The notes: generated by a model from the sequence alone, not told the origin. Shown: positions 1 to 8,588, counted from the first letter of the stretch. The stretch is 44,876 nucleotides of DNA from an uncultured Collinsella sp. (GCA_900541045.1 UQID01000020.1:1-44876); one strand, 5' to 3'. Program-made: numbers and translations.

Positions 1-50
1 TTTCAAGCAGAAGACGGCATACGAGATTAGCGAGTGTCTCGTGGGCTCGG
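1..50. other. Illumina P7 / Nextera i7 primer sequence (artefact)
   Basis: Bases 4-27 are the Illumina P7 flow-cell sequence, 28-35 (TAGCGAGT) sit where the 8-base i7 index belongs, and 36-50 (GTCTCGTGGGCTCGG) are the Nextera i7 constant part. The transposon mosaic end that should follow is absent. Genomic sequence rich in the same GGGCTCGG string begins at once, which suggests the index primer mis-primed on a Pro/Glu-coding repeat. Not biological; any reading frame running into it is chimeric. Confidence 0.97.
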
Positions 51-471
51 GCTCCGGAGCGACTTCGGCCACGGGCTCGGGCTCGGGACGCTTAACGTGC
101 TTGGGACGCACGGCCTTGAGGTCCTTCTCGCCGCGCTTTTTCTTTTTGTAGGACTGCTTGGCTCCCTTGGCTGCCTTGGGCTTATCCTCGCCCTTGGCAA
201 GGGCAGTATCCCAGGCATCGTTGGCGATGACGGTGGCATACAGGCGACCGCCCTTAAAGACAGTCAGCTTAATGCAGTCGTCGAGCTCCTCGAGCAGCTC
301 GCGCGTTGACTCGAAGCCCAGGTCATAAGCGGCCATGTCGCCCGCGGCGAGCGCCTCTTCGACCTGCGTCATAAACGTTTGCTTGCCGCATCCAATCGCA
401 TCGCGCAGCAAGCGATACAGATAGATGTGGTTGCCCAGCGATAGCGTGGGCCTAACTATTGTCTTGCTCAT
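51..471 (-). CDS. Hypothetical protein with charged Lys/Pro/Glu tail, 3' end missing
   Basis: The frame opens at ATG 471 after an AGAGGAG ribosome site and stays open to the adapter junction, so the C-terminus is missing. About 140 residues are visible. The first ~90 look like a compact mixed helix/strand domain (starts MSKTIVRPTLSLGNHIYLY, later GGRLYATVIANDAWDTAL). A Lys-rich stretch and a Pro-Glu repeat (EPEPVAEVAPEP) follow. That repeat is the site that resembles the primer 3' end. I do not recognise the family. A nucleic-acid-binding role would fit the basic linker but is only a guess. Confidence 0.75.
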
Positions 472-494
472 GGCAAATCTCCTCTTTACACACG

Positions 495-510
495 TAAAGC
501 ATCTTACCAT
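495..510 (-). promoter_or_regulatory. Probable -10 box for the gene starting at 471
   Basis: On the minus strand TAAGAT lies at 506-501, about 30 nt upstream of the ATG and ahead of the AGAGGAG site. No clear -35 was found. Confidence 0.4.
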
Positions 511-542
511 CGCATAGCGTTTGCCATGGCGGCACCCAAGGC

Positions 543-580
543 AAACGGGCGCGAACCGTTATCGATTCGCGCCCGTTGTA
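543..580 (-). terminator. Hairpin 3' of the membrane protein gene
   Basis: ACGGGCGCGAA pairs with TTCGCGCCCGT around a 10-nt loop, in the gap between the stop at 608 and the promoter of the next minus-strand gene. The U-tract is weak (GTTTGCCTT). Confidence 0.55.
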
Positions 581-607
581 CAGGTTGCCTATCTAGGGAT
601 GCAGCGC

Positions 608-1555
608 CTAGTTGCCCGATGCCGTGCCTTGGCTCGAGCTGTCAGATGCCGTGCCCGATGTGGTGCCACTCGAATTGCTGTTGTTGCTGTCTGCTGTGCC
701 CGTTCCCGACGTGGTGTCGCTCGTCTGGCCGCCCGCGTTCGGCTGCGAACCGTCAGTCGTTTGGCTTGAGTCAGTCGTGCCGGACGGCGTGCCGCTGCTG
801 TTCGTAGAGGAATTGGCACCCTGCGATTGGTTTTGGGTGTTCGAGGACGAATCGGCAGAGGTGGAACTGTCTTGTGCGCCGTCCGTCTGTGCCTGCTGGT
901 CTTGCGAATGGGCGTTGCCATTTGCATCACTTTCCGTCGTGCGCGACGACAGAATCGGCTCGGGGCGCTCGCCCAGACCCTCACCGGCGGTGGTGATAAG
1001 GATGGCGCCGGCGCAGGCGATGACCGCGACGATGGCGATGGCGATTGAGAAGACGATGACCTTCTTTTGCGTCTGGCTGCGCTCTGCCGCCGCCTTGGCG
1101 CGCAAGCTGTCGGGGGCGACGCGTGCCGTGGTCGCGCGCCCCGCAATCTGGCGCATCTCCTGCGTAGTCGCGGCGCCGCCCAGGTGCTCCTCGGCATTAA
1201 ACTCAACGGGCTCGTAGGCGCCGGCGGGATAGTCGGCGGCGTGCGTACCTTTGAGGGCTTCGGCACTGGCAGAGATAAAGTGGCGGTAAACCTGCGAGGA
1301 CACAACGGTGATGACCGAGCTCACGGCGGCACCAATTACTGAACCAGCGATGCCAATCTTGGAAGCAAGCGCGACGCTCGTGGCGGCAGCTGCGGCGCCG
1401 GCGATGATCTGGGGAATAGAAATGTCGTCGAACAGGCCCTTTTTGGGCGCGATGGCCATGGTCTGTCCGATGGAATGGTTCTCGTGCACACCGTTGTTGA
1501 GCGCGGCCGGTGTCATGACGCGCGTGCGCGGCGCGTCGGTGTACTTGGTTGTCAT
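608..1555 (-). CDS. Membrane protein with Ser/Thr/Asn-rich extracytoplasmic tail
   Basis: The start is set at ATG 1555 (MTTKYTDAPRTRV) because GGAGG lies 8 nt upstream; the open frame extends another 32 codons without a good ribosome site. The ~315-residue product has an N-terminal part with a hydrophobic Ala/Ile-rich stretch (IPQIIAGAAAAATSVALA), a linker, one strong membrane segment (VIVFSIAIAIVAVIACAGAI), and then ~120 residues almost only of Ser, Thr, Gly, Asn and Gln. Such tails are typical of surface-exposed linkers in actinobacteria. No enzymatic motif is visible and the function is unknown. Confidence 0.8.
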   Translation of the reverse strand: MTTKYTDAPRTRVMTPAALNNGVHENHSIGQTMAIAPKKGLFDDISIPQIIAGAAAAATSVALASKIGIAGSVIGAAVSSVITVVSSQVYRHFISASAEALKGTHAADYPAGAYEPVEFNAEEHLGGAATTQEMRQIAGRATTARVAPDSLRAKAAAERSQTQKKVIVFSIAIAIVAVIACAGAILITTAGEGLGERPEPILSSRTTESDANGNAHSQDQQAQTDGAQDSSTSADSSSNTQNQSQGANSSTNSSGTPSGTTDSSQTTDGSQPNAGGQTSDTTSGTGTADSNNSNSSGTTSGTASDSSSQGTASGN

Positions 1556-1704
1556 ACGGGGTCCTCCCGGTGTAAATCTGCTTCGTTTCATGCAGCCATC
1601 AGGGTACCCACCTGATGTGAATCGTACGTGACATTTAACAGATACCATCAACTCATCAATAGCTCACCGAGTTGGTGGGATGCGGTTACGCCCGGCGGTT
1701 GAAC

Positions 1705-1710
1705 TACAAT
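1705..1710 (+). promoter_or_regulatory. Probable -10 box of nadE
   Basis: TACAAT lies 48 nt before the nadE start in the divergent gap; a -35 is not obvious. Confidence 0.4.
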
Positions 1711-1758
1711 AGGGCTTGCTAATTGTTGTGAATGGCGTCTACGCACGGGAGCATTCTT

Positions 1759-3738
1759 ATGAATCTTCACCTTTCTCAGTCTGATGGCTTTTTGCGTGTG
1801 GCGGCGGCGTCGCCGCAGATTCGCGTCGCCGATGTCGAGGGCAATGCCGAGGTTGCGTTGGCGGCTGTTCGCGCGGCTGTCGAGCGCGGCGTTCGTGCGT
1901 TGGTGTTGCCCGAGCTTAATCTGACTGGCTATACCGCGGCCGATCTGTTCCATAACCGCACATTACTGCATGCCTGCGAGACCGCACTGGCACATATTCT
2001 CGATGAAACCCGCGAGTTGCCGATTGTCTTTACCATCGGCCTTCCCGTGGCGGTGGCCGAGAATATCTACAACTGCGCCGCCGTGTGCTGCGCGGGCGAG
2101 CTTTTGGGCCTTACGGCCAAGAAGTATCTGCCCAACTATGGTGAGTTCTATGAGCGCCGTTGGTTTGCTCCGGCGCCTGCGGATCCCGTGTGGGTTGAAT
2201 TTGCCGGTCAGGGTCCGGTTCCGCTGGGTTCGGGGCTTGTCTACCGTTGCTGTGATGAGGGCGTCGAGGACCTGGTGTTGGGCGTTGAGGTTTGCGAGGA
2301 CCTGTGGGTGCCAGCACCTCCTTCGACCGAGATGGCGCTTGCCGGTGCGACGGTGATTCTCAACCCGTCGGCCTCGGACGAGATTATCGGCAAGGCAGAC
2401 TATCGCCGCAGCCTCATCTCCAATCAGAGTGCGCGCCTGTACTGCGCCTATGCCTATGCAGATGCGAGCGAGGGCGAGTCCACGACCGACATGGTCTTTG
2501 CGGGGGAGAACCTCGTCTACGAAAACGGTTCGAAGCTCGCCGCGACGAAGCTCCTCACTTGCGATATGGCCGTCGCCGACGTTGACCTTGACCGCCTGGT
2601 TGCCGAGCGCCGTCGCTCGACGACGTGGACGCGCGCGGACGATGCGCCGGAGGCCACGACCGTTGAGTTTTCGTTTGAGGGCGTGCTGGCCAAAGAGCCT
2701 GTTCTGCGCGATGCCTGCGATATCGACCGCGTTTTCCCTCGCGCGCCTTTTGTGCCGGCCGACCACGGCGACCTGGCCGAGCGCTGCGAGACCATCCTCG
2801 ACTTGCAGACTGCTGGCCTCAAGACCCGCCTTGCCCACACGGGCACCAAGGCTGCGGTCATCGGCCTTTCGGGTGGCTTGGACTCCACGCTGGCACTGCT
2901 TGTGACCGTGCGTGCCTTCGATGCGCTGGGGCTGCCGCGCACGGGTATCACGGCGGTTTCCATGCCCGGCTTTGGCACGACGCATCGTACCAAGTCGAAT
3001 GCCGAGTCGCTTGCCCGCGACCTGGGCGTGAGCTTCCGCGAGGTTTCGATTCACGCGGCCGTGGAGCAGCACTTCAAGGACATTGAGCACGATCCGGCCG
3101 TGCAGGACGTGACCTACGAGAACAGCCAGGCCCGCGAGCGTACGCAGATTCTGATGGATCTGGCCAACCAGGCTGGCGGTTTTGTCATCGGCACGGGCGA
3201 CCTGTCGGAGCTGGCGCTCGGCTGGGCTACCTATAACGGCGACCACATGAGCATGTACGCCGTCAACGCGAGCGTGCCCAAGACGCTTGTGCGCCATCTG
3301 GTGCGCTATGCGGCCGATGTCTTTGGCGGGCGCATTGCCGAGGTTTTGCTCGATATCCTCGACACGCCGGTGTCCCCCGAGCTTCTGCCGCCCACGGGCG
3401 ATGGCGAGATTGCACAGAAGACCGAGGATTTGGTGGGCCCGTACGAGCTGCACGACTACTTCCTCTACTACCTGCTGCGTTTTGGCTTTGAGCCGGGCAA
3501 AATCTACCGCATGGCGCTCAAGAGCTTCGAGGGCGTCTACGACGCCAAGACCGTCCACACGTGGTTGCGTACGTTCTATCGTCGCTTCTTTGCCCAGCAG
3601 TTTAAGCGCAGCTGCCTGCCCGATGGTCCCAAGGTGGGCTCGGTGACGCTCAGCCCGCGCGGCGATTGGCGTATGCCGAGTGACGCCAGCTCACGTTTGT
3701 GGCTTGCGCAGATCGACGCGCTCAATCCAATTGACTAA
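1759..3738 (+). CDS. nadE: Glutamine-dependent NAD+ synthetase
   Basis: Two-domain NadE catalysing ATP-dependent amidation of nicotinic acid adenine dinucleotide to NAD+ with glutamine as nitrogen donor. The N-terminal nitrilase-fold glutaminase shows the Glu (PELNLTGY), Lys (AKKYLPNYGEFYERR) and Cys (GVEVCEDLW) catalytic set. The C-terminal synthetase has the ATP-pyrophosphatase loop GLSGGLDSTLAL and the TGDLSELALGWATYNGDH region. ATG 1759 is chosen because GGGAG lies 8 nt upstream; the frame also opens nine codons earlier at 1732 without a ribosome site. The length (659 aa) is normal for the two-domain bacterial form. A hairpin follows. Confidence 0.95.
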   Translation: MNLHLSQSDGFLRVAAASPQIRVADVEGNAEVALAAVRAAVERGVRALVLPELNLTGYTAADLFHNRTLLHACETALAHILDETRELPIVFTIGLPVAVAENIYNCAAVCCAGELLGLTAKKYLPNYGEFYERRWFAPAPADPVWVEFAGQGPVPLGSGLVYRCCDEGVEDLVLGVEVCEDLWVPAPPSTEMALAGATVILNPSASDEIIGKADYRRSLISNQSARLYCAYAYADASEGESTTDMVFAGENLVYENGSKLAATKLLTCDMAVADVDLDRLVAERRRSTTWTRADDAPEATTVEFSFEGVLAKEPVLRDACDIDRVFPRAPFVPADHGDLAERCETILDLQTAGLKTRLAHTGTKAAVIGLSGGLDSTLALLVTVRAFDALGLPRTGITAVSMPGFGTTHRTKSNAESLARDLGVSFREVSIHAAVEQHFKDIEHDPAVQDVTYENSQARERTQILMDLANQAGGFVIGTGDLSELALGWATYNGDHMSMYAVNASVPKTLVRHLVRYAADVFGGRIAEVLLDILDTPVSPELLPPTGDGEIAQKTEDLVGPYELHDYFLYYLLRFGFEPGKIYRMALKSFEGVYDAKTVHTWLRTFYRRFFAQQFKRSCLPDGPKVGSVTLSPRGDWRMPSDASSRLWLAQIDALNPID

Positions 3739-3806
3739 GGTTGACCAAATTGAACCAATGCGGGGGTTGCAAGCGTTACACTTTTGCAATCTGATGGCCC
3801 GTATCG

Positions 3807-3838
3807 CGCGGCGCTCTTGTCGGAGCGCCGCGTTTTTT
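3807..3838 (+). terminator. Strong intrinsic terminator between nadE and the aminotransferase gene
   Basis: CGCGGCGCTC / GAGCGCCGCG, a 10-bp perfect stem followed by six T. It ends 18 nt before the next ATG. A promoter-like TTACAC (about 3776) lies upstream, so it could act as a leader attenuator of the aminotransferase rather than only as the nadE terminator. Confidence 0.8.
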
Positions 3839-3856
3839 ATATCGAAAGGTGGCACC

Positions 3857-5020
3857 ATGCAGGCATCGCAGCGTCTCGATCGCTTTGGCGCGGAGGTCTT
3901 CGCCTCGCTCAACAACAAGCTTCTCGCGCTGAAGGCTCAGGGCAAGACCATTTACAACATGAGCGTGGGCACGCCCGACTTTAAGCCGTACGGCCACGTG
4001 GTCGATGCGCTCACGCAAGCCGCCCAGGATCCCGAGATGTGGAAGTACGCCCTGCGCGACCTGCCCGAACTCAAGCAGGCCGTGTGCGATTACTATGAGC
4101 GTCGCTTTGGCGTTTCGGGCATTACGCCGTCCATGGTGCAGTCGTGCAACGGCACGCAGGAGGGCGTTGGCCATTTGGGCCTGGCTCTGCTCGATCCGGG
4201 CGATACCATCCTGGTGCCCGATCCGTGCTATCCGGTCTTTGAAGCGGGTGCCAAGATCGCCGATGCCAAGCTCGAGTACTATCCGCTGGTTGCCGAGCAC
4301 AATTACCTGCCCTATGTGGCGGGCATCGATCCCGAGGTGGCCGATCGTGCCAAGTACATGATCGTGTCGCTGCCCGCGAACCCGGTGGGCTCGGTGGGCA
4401 CGCCCGAGATCTACGAGGAGATCATCGCTTTCGCCCGCGAGCACGACCTGCTCATCGTCCATGACAACGCGTACTCCGACATCGTGTTCGACGGCGAGCC
4501 GGGTGGCAGCTTCTTGCAGTATCCCGGTGCGCTCGAGGTGGGCGTGGAGTTCTTCTCGCTTTCCAAGTCGTTTAACGTCACCGGTGCCCGCATTGGCTTT
4601 TTGGTCGGTCGCGAGGACGTGGTCTCGGCCTTTGCCAAGCTGCGCGGCCAGATCGACTTCGGTATGTTCTTCCCGATCCAGAAGGCCGCCATCGCCTGCC
4701 TGAACGGTCCGCGCGATGAGGTCGAGGCGCAGCGTCTGAAGTACCAGGAGCGCCGCGATGCCCTGTGCGACGGTCTTGAGGGCCTGGGCTGGGAGCGCCC
4801 CAACGCGCATGGCTCTATGTTTGTGTGGGCCAAGCTTCCCGGTGGCCGCACCGATTCCATGGCGTTTTGCGAGGAGCTCATGGAGAAGGCCGGCGTTGTG
4901 GTGACGCCGGGTGCGAGTTTTGGTCCCTCGGGCGAGGGACACGTGCGCATGGCGCTGGTCTTGCCGCCCGACCAAATCGCTTTGGCTGTCGAGGCTATTC
5001 GCGAGGCGGGCCTGTATTAG
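3857..5020 (+). CDS. Class I/II PLP aminotransferase (LL-DAP/aspartate type)
   Basis: A 387-residue fold-type I aminotransferase. The PLP lysine is in SLSKSFNVTGARIGFL, the substrate/cofactor loop is GTPDFKPYG near the N-terminus, and NPVGSVG and HDNAYSDIVFDG are the usual cofactor-binding segments. ATG 3857 follows AAAGGTGG; the upstream in-frame extension crosses a terminator hairpin and is unlikely to be translated. The family includes LL-diaminopimelate and N-acetyl-LL-diaminopimelate aminotransferases. Because dapH and a deacetylase occur 4-9 kb downstream, it is a candidate for the otherwise missing N-acetyl-DAP aminotransferase step, but an aspartate or alanine aminotransferase role is equally open. 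Confidence 0.85.
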   Translation: MQASQRLDRFGAEVFASLNNKLLALKAQGKTIYNMSVGTPDFKPYGHVVDALTQAAQDPEMWKYALRDLPELKQAVCDYYERRFGVSGITPSMVQSCNGTQEGVGHLGLALLDPGDTILVPDPCYPVFEAGAKIADAKLEYYPLVAEHNYLPYVAGIDPEVADRAKYMIVSLPANPVGSVGTPEIYEEIIAFAREHDLLIVHDNAYSDIVFDGEPGGSFLQYPGALEVGVEFFSLSKSFNVTGARIGFLVGREDVVSAFAKLRGQIDFGMFFPIQKAAIACLNGPRDEVEAQRLKYQERRDALCDGLEGLGWERPNAHGSMFVWAKLPGGRTDSMAFCEELMEKAGVVVTPGASFGPSGEGHVRMALVLPPDQIALAVEAIREAGLY

Positions 5021-5056
5021 AAGGCTATTTGGGCTCGTCAATAGCCCGTAACCGAT

Positions 5057-5077
5057 TTCGTGCAGTTATTTTACGAA
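5057..5077. promoter_or_regulatory. Inverted repeat in the ldh promoter region
   Basis: TTCGT...ACGAA with a nested TGCAG...CTGCA, in the AT-rich gap before ldh. Possible operator; it is not a good match to the Rex consensus. Confidence 0.25.
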
Positions 5078-5163
5078 TTCTGCAAACAATTTCGGTAAAC
5101 GGTCGATATTTGGCTGCGAATAGGAGCATAATCAAAGTCCCGATTGGATGTATTGGGATTACG

Positions 5164-5196
5164 ACAAGCCGCTCGGGTCGTTCCCGGGCGGCTTGT
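5164..5196 (+). terminator. GC-rich leader hairpin in front of ldh
   Basis: ACAAGCCGCTCGGG pairs with CCCGGGCGGCTTGT (one G-U) around a short loop; the following TTTGT is a poor U-tract. It ends 25 nt before the ldh start, so it is either the terminator of a read-through transcript or a leader structure. Confidence 0.5.
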
Positions 5197-5221
5197 TTGT
5201 GGAGAGAGATGGGAGTTTCTA

Positions 5222-6172
5222 ATGGTTAACGAGAAGAAGGTCGCTATTGTCGGCTGCGGTTTCGTCGGTTCGTCTTCGGCGTTCGCGCTGATGCAGAGCG
5301 GTCTGTTCTCCGAGATGGTCCTCATCGACGTGGACAAGAACCGCGCTGAGGGCGAGGCCCTGGATATCGCGCACGGCATGACGTTTGCCGAGCCGATGAA
5401 GATCTACGCCGGCGATTATTCCGATGTCGCCGACGCCGCCATGATTGTCGTCACCGCTGGCGCTGCCCAGAAGCCCGGTGAGACCCGCCTGGACCTGGTC
5501 AACAAGAACGTCAGCATCTTTAAGTCCATTATCCCCGAGATTAAGAAGTCCGGCTTCGATGGCATTCTGCTCATCGTCTCCAACCCGGTCGATGTTCTGA
5601 CCTATGCCGCCATCAAGATGTCCGGCCTGCCCGAGGGCCATGTCATCGGCTCCGGCACCGTGCTCGACACCGGCCGTCTGCAGCAGATGCTTGGCGCCCA
5701 CGTCGAGGTTGACCCGCGCGATGTCCAGGCCTATGTCATGGGTGAGCACGGCGACTCCGAGTTCGTTGCTTGGTCCAGTGCCCAGGTTGCCGGCGTGCCG
5801 CTGAACACCTTCTGTGAGCTTCACGGCCACCTGGAGCATGAGGCTGCCGAGAAGCGCATCGCCGAGGACGTCAAGAACTCCGCCTACACCATCATCGAGA
5901 AGAAGCACGCCACCTACTATGGCGTCGCCATGGCCGTCAAGCGCATCTGCACCGCCGTCATGCGCGATGAGCAGACCGTTCTGCCCGTCTCCTCGCTCAT
6001 GGTGGGCGAGTATGGCCTGTCCGATCTTGCCATCTCCATGCCGACCGTCGTTGGCCGCGACGGCGTTGTGTGCCGCGTCCCCGTGCCGCTGGACGATGAC
6101 GAGCAGCATGAGCTCACCGCCTCCGCCAAGGCCCTCAAGGATATCATCGACAGCGTCGACTTCTCCTGCTAA
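5222..6172 (+). CDS. ldh: L-lactate dehydrogenase
   Basis: NAD-dependent reduction of pyruvate to L-lactate, a fermentative NADH sink in the cytoplasm. The Rossmann motif is VAIVGCGFVGSSSAF, the NAD-binding Asp is in VLIDVDKN, and the catalytic His motif is GEHGDSEF. The substrate loop reads AAQKPGETRLDLV: Gln at the specificity position, where malate dehydrogenases carry Arg, argues for lactate. ATG 5222 is chosen because GGGAG lies 7 nt upstream; length 316 aa is standard. It appears monocistronic, with a leader hairpin and its own terminator. Confidence 0.93.
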   Translation: MVNEKKVAIVGCGFVGSSSAFALMQSGLFSEMVLIDVDKNRAEGEALDIAHGMTFAEPMKIYAGDYSDVADAAMIVVTAGAAQKPGETRLDLVNKNVSIFKSIIPEIKKSGFDGILLIVSNPVDVLTYAAIKMSGLPEGHVIGSGTVLDTGRLQQMLGAHVEVDPRDVQAYVMGEHGDSEFVAWSSAQVAGVPLNTFCELHGHLEHEAAEKRIAEDVKNSAYTIIEKKHATYYGVAMAVKRICTAVMRDEQTVLPVSSLMVGEYGLSDLAISMPTVVGRDGVVCRVPVPLDDDEQHELTASAKALKDIIDSVDFSC

Positions 6173-6204
6173 ATCAAGCTCGCTAGAGCGAAAAGCTACA
6201 ATGA

Positions 6205-6239
6205 AGGCGTCCGGGTCTACGCGGCCCGGGCGCCTTTTT
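6205..6239 (+). terminator. Intrinsic terminator of ldh
   Basis: AGGCGTCCGGG pairs with CCCGGGCGCCT, followed by TTTTT. Confidence 0.85.
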
Positions 6240-6270
6240 GGTGCAAAGTCACCTGACCCCAATGCACCAT
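6238..6270. repeat. 33-bp palindromic repeat, copy 1
   Basis: Begins TTGGTGCAAAGTCACCTGA and ends ATGCACCAT. TTGGTGCA and its complement form the ends. A second copy at 7451-7483 lies on the other side of the DUF2974 gene in the same orientation. Confidence 0.8.
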
Positions 6271-6286
6271 AGTTGATGGGAGGGCC

Positions 6287-7447
6287 ATGTCGGATTCGCC
6301 TAATTTTTTGACCTATGCCCAGACGGCGTTTGATCCGTTTGAGGAGCGGCCGTTCTGCGCGGTGGATAGCCTGGTCTTTGCGTGGTTGTCCTATTTGCGT
6401 TTGCCGGGTGATATGGCGGAGCTGACGAACTGGCAGGGCCTAGACGTACGCGAGCTGCTGCGTGCCGAATGCTACCGGGACATGATTGGCGACCTATGGG
6501 ACCCAGAGGGGAGCGGGGCCTTGCTGGAGGCCGTGGCAGCAAGCCCTCGCTACCGTGGCGTGCACGTTTGCGGCTATCGTGCCGTGAGCGATGTGGTGGC
6601 GACAGAGCAGTTTGCAGCCATGGCGTTCCGGTTTCCGGCGGGGTTTAGTTATCTTTCCTTCCGGGGGACCGACAGCACGATTGTGGGCTGGAAAGAGGAC
6701 TTTAACATGGCGTTCCGGTGCCCTGTGCCGGCCCAGGAATCCGCGGCGCGTTATGTGGACGAGGCGGCGGATGCGATTGACGGGCCGCTTTTGTGCGGAG
6801 GTCATTCCAAGGGTGGAAACCTTGCGGTGTACGGTGCGGCGATGTGCTCCGATGCCGCCCGTGAGCGAATCGAACGGGCGTATTCCCATGATGGTCCGGG
6901 CTTCGTCGAGGAGTTTCTGAACGGCGACGCCTTTGCCGATCTTTCCGGTCGAATCGACAAGACGCTACCTCGGTCGTCGATCTTTGGCATGATGTTCGAG
7001 ACGCAGGAGGACTATGCCATCGTTGAGAGCACCGAGTTCAGCCTGCTGCAGCACAATCCCTTTAGCTGGGTGGTTGATGGTCGCGACTTCGTGTACTGTG
7101 AGCGCCTGTCCGCCGGTGCTCGATACGTTGATGGTTCCATTCGCAAGATGCTGCTTGCAGTGGGGCCTGCCGAGCGCGAGCGTTTTGTAGATGCGTTGTT
7201 CTCTGTGTTTGAGGCTACGGGTGCTGAGCGGTTTGCGGATATCGCTGGGAATCTGCGCGAGAACCTACCCGTGATGCTCCAGGCTGCGCAAGGCTTTGAC
7301 AAGGATACGCGACGCTTTGTTTCGCAGACCATCGTGGCAATCCTTAAATGCGCATTGCTGCCCAAACGACCCCAGATTGACATGCCGGCTGCCGGCAAGA
7401 GTTTGGCAGAACAGCTCGAGGCTTGGCAGTCCGAGCTCCTGCGCTAG
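6287..7447 (+). CDS. DUF2974 (Mbeg1-like) alpha/beta hydrolase
   Basis: A 386-residue protein with a lipase-like core: the nucleophile elbow is GGHSKGGNLAVYGAA and the preceding strand is FSYLSFRGTDSTIVGWKEDFNM, the usual signature of the DUF2974 family. The N-terminal segment (TYAQTAFDPFEERPFCAVDSLVFAWLSYL) is also characteristic. No signal peptide is seen, so it is probably cytoplasmic. The substrate is unknown; lipase or esterase activity is inferred from the fold only. ATG 6287 follows GGGAGG. The gene stands alone, bracketed by two near-identical 33-bp palindromic repeats. Confidence 0.85.
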   Translation: MSDSPNFLTYAQTAFDPFEERPFCAVDSLVFAWLSYLRLPGDMAELTNWQGLDVRELLRAECYRDMIGDLWDPEGSGALLEAVAASPRYRGVHVCGYRAVSDVVATEQFAAMAFRFPAGFSYLSFRGTDSTIVGWKEDFNMAFRCPVPAQESAARYVDEAADAIDGPLLCGGHSKGGNLAVYGAAMCSDAARERIERAYSHDGPGFVEEFLNGDAFADLSGRIDKTLPRSSIFGMMFETQEDYAIVESTEFSLLQHNPFSWVVDGRDFVYCERLSAGARYVDGSIRKMLLAVGPAERERFVDALFSVFEATGAERFADIAGNLRENLPVMLQAAQGFDKDTRRFVSQTIVAILKCALLPKRPQIDMPAAGKSLAEQLEAWQSELLR

Positions 7448-7450
7448 CCA

Positions 7451-7483
7451 TTGGTGCAAAGCAACCTGTCCCCGATGCACCAA
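7451..7483. repeat. 33-bp palindromic repeat, copy 2
   Basis: Begins TTGGTGCAAAGCAACCTGT and ends ATGCACCAA. It differs from the copy at 6238-6270 at only a few positions and starts 3 nt after the DUF2974 stop codon. Confidence 0.8.
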
Positions 7484-7558
7484 TCTTCGATGCGCCTGGG
7501 GCGGGCTCGACCGCTATACTGGTTCGTGCCGAAATCAATCTAGAACGGAATGCCGTAT

Positions 7559-8563
7559 ATGAAAATCAATCACGCGATTCTGCATATCCTGGACTTTGAC
7601 TCTGCCGTCAACGTTATGAGCCAGCGCGAGCTCGATATCGAGAGCCGTACCGTGCGCAACTTCGTGACCACGCATCTGCGCCGCGCGCGCACCTCGGCCG
7701 ACAATAAACGCGCCACGTTTGCCGAGAACTCTGCGTTTGGCGGCGAGCTCAAGGGCTATTTCTTTGGCGAGCGCGAGTTCGTGGACCTGTCGCAGCAGAT
7801 TGCGGAGTTTATCTCCTCCGAGCTCACCAAAGCCGAGAAAGCCGAGTCCACCGACGTGCTCGTGGCCGATTTTGACGACGATGAGGATGTCCGCTGGTTT
7901 GCCGTGATGCTGCTGGGCTCCAAGCAGGCATTCATGCACGAAGTGGGCCGCGAGGAAGGGGAGGTGCGCAACGACATCGCGCGCCACTACGCCATTCTGC
8001 CGAACCCCTCGCAAAAGGTGCCGAGCTATGCCATCGTGCGCGCAAGCACCATGGAGATCGGCTACGTGGACAAGAAGCGCAAGATTGCCGGCGAGGACCG
8101 TATGCTTATCCCCGATGGCCTGCTGCAGTGCGACACGGGCGTATCGGGCAAGGAGGTCATCGACACCGTGACGCGTGTGGTCGAGGAAGTCGCCGAGGAG
8201 CATGGTGCCAACACGGCTGTAGCGCTCGCTAAGGTTAAGGCTGCCGTTGCCGAGAAGGTTGAGGATGACGAGGAGCTGCCGCCTTGGGATATCGTCGATG
8301 AGGTCTTTGAAGACGAACCGGTCATCAAGGAGAACGTGCGCGCGGCACTGACCGAGGAGAAGGTGCCTGAGCGTGTGCCCGTGGAGCGCAAGCAGGTCGA
8401 ACGCGCAGCGGTGCGCAATCATAAGATTCGAACCGACACAGGTATCGAGATCAGCTTCCCGGCCGAGATGGGTTCGAACTCCGAATACATCGAGTTCGTC
8501 AACGAGCCCAACGGCCTCATCTCCATCGAGCTCAAAAATATCGGTAGCATCGAGAATCGATAA
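7559..8563 (+). CDS. Nucleoid-associated protein, NdpA/37-kDa family
   Basis: A 334-residue cytoplasmic protein beginning KINHAILHILDFDSAVNVMS, the usual opening of the NdpA (37-kDa nucleoid-associated) family. Also seen are the conserved FVDLSQQIAEFISSEL and YAILPNPSQKVPSYAIV segments and a C-terminal EISFPAEM domain. NdpA/YejK binds DNA in Escherichia coli; its exact role is uncertain. ATG 7559 has GGA 9 nt upstream; the in-frame ATG at 7550 lacks spacing to any ribosome site. TATACT about 40 nt upstream may be the -10 box. A terminator follows. Confidence 0.85.
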   Translation: MKINHAILHILDFDSAVNVMSQRELDIESRTVRNFVTTHLRRARTSADNKRATFAENSAFGGELKGYFFGEREFVDLSQQIAEFISSELTKAEKAESTDVLVADFDDDEDVRWFAVMLLGSKQAFMHEVGREEGEVRNDIARHYAILPNPSQKVPSYAIVRASTMEIGYVDKKRKIAGEDRMLIPDGLLQCDTGVSGKEVIDTVTRVVEEVAEEHGANTAVALAKVKAAVAEKVEDDEELPPWDIVDEVFEDEPVIKENVRAALTEEKVPERVPVERKQVERAAVRNHKIRTDTGIEISFPAEMGSNSEYIEFVNEPNGLISIELKNIGSIENR

Positions 8564-8588
8564 ACTGCGTTTGGACGCTGTGGAAAAC

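Noticed and set aside
34..309. Plus-strand open frame at the window start
   Set aside because: It begins inside the sequencing adapter and lies antisense to the better supported minus-strand gene with a ribosome site at 471.
1963..3558. 531-codon minus-strand frame opposite nadE
   Set aside because: Antisense shadow of a clear NAD synthetase; it has no recognisable domain and arises from GC-rich codon bias.
5222..6172. Malate dehydrogenase
   Set aside because: The specificity position carries Gln in AAQKPGETR, not Arg, so lactate dehydrogenase is favoured.
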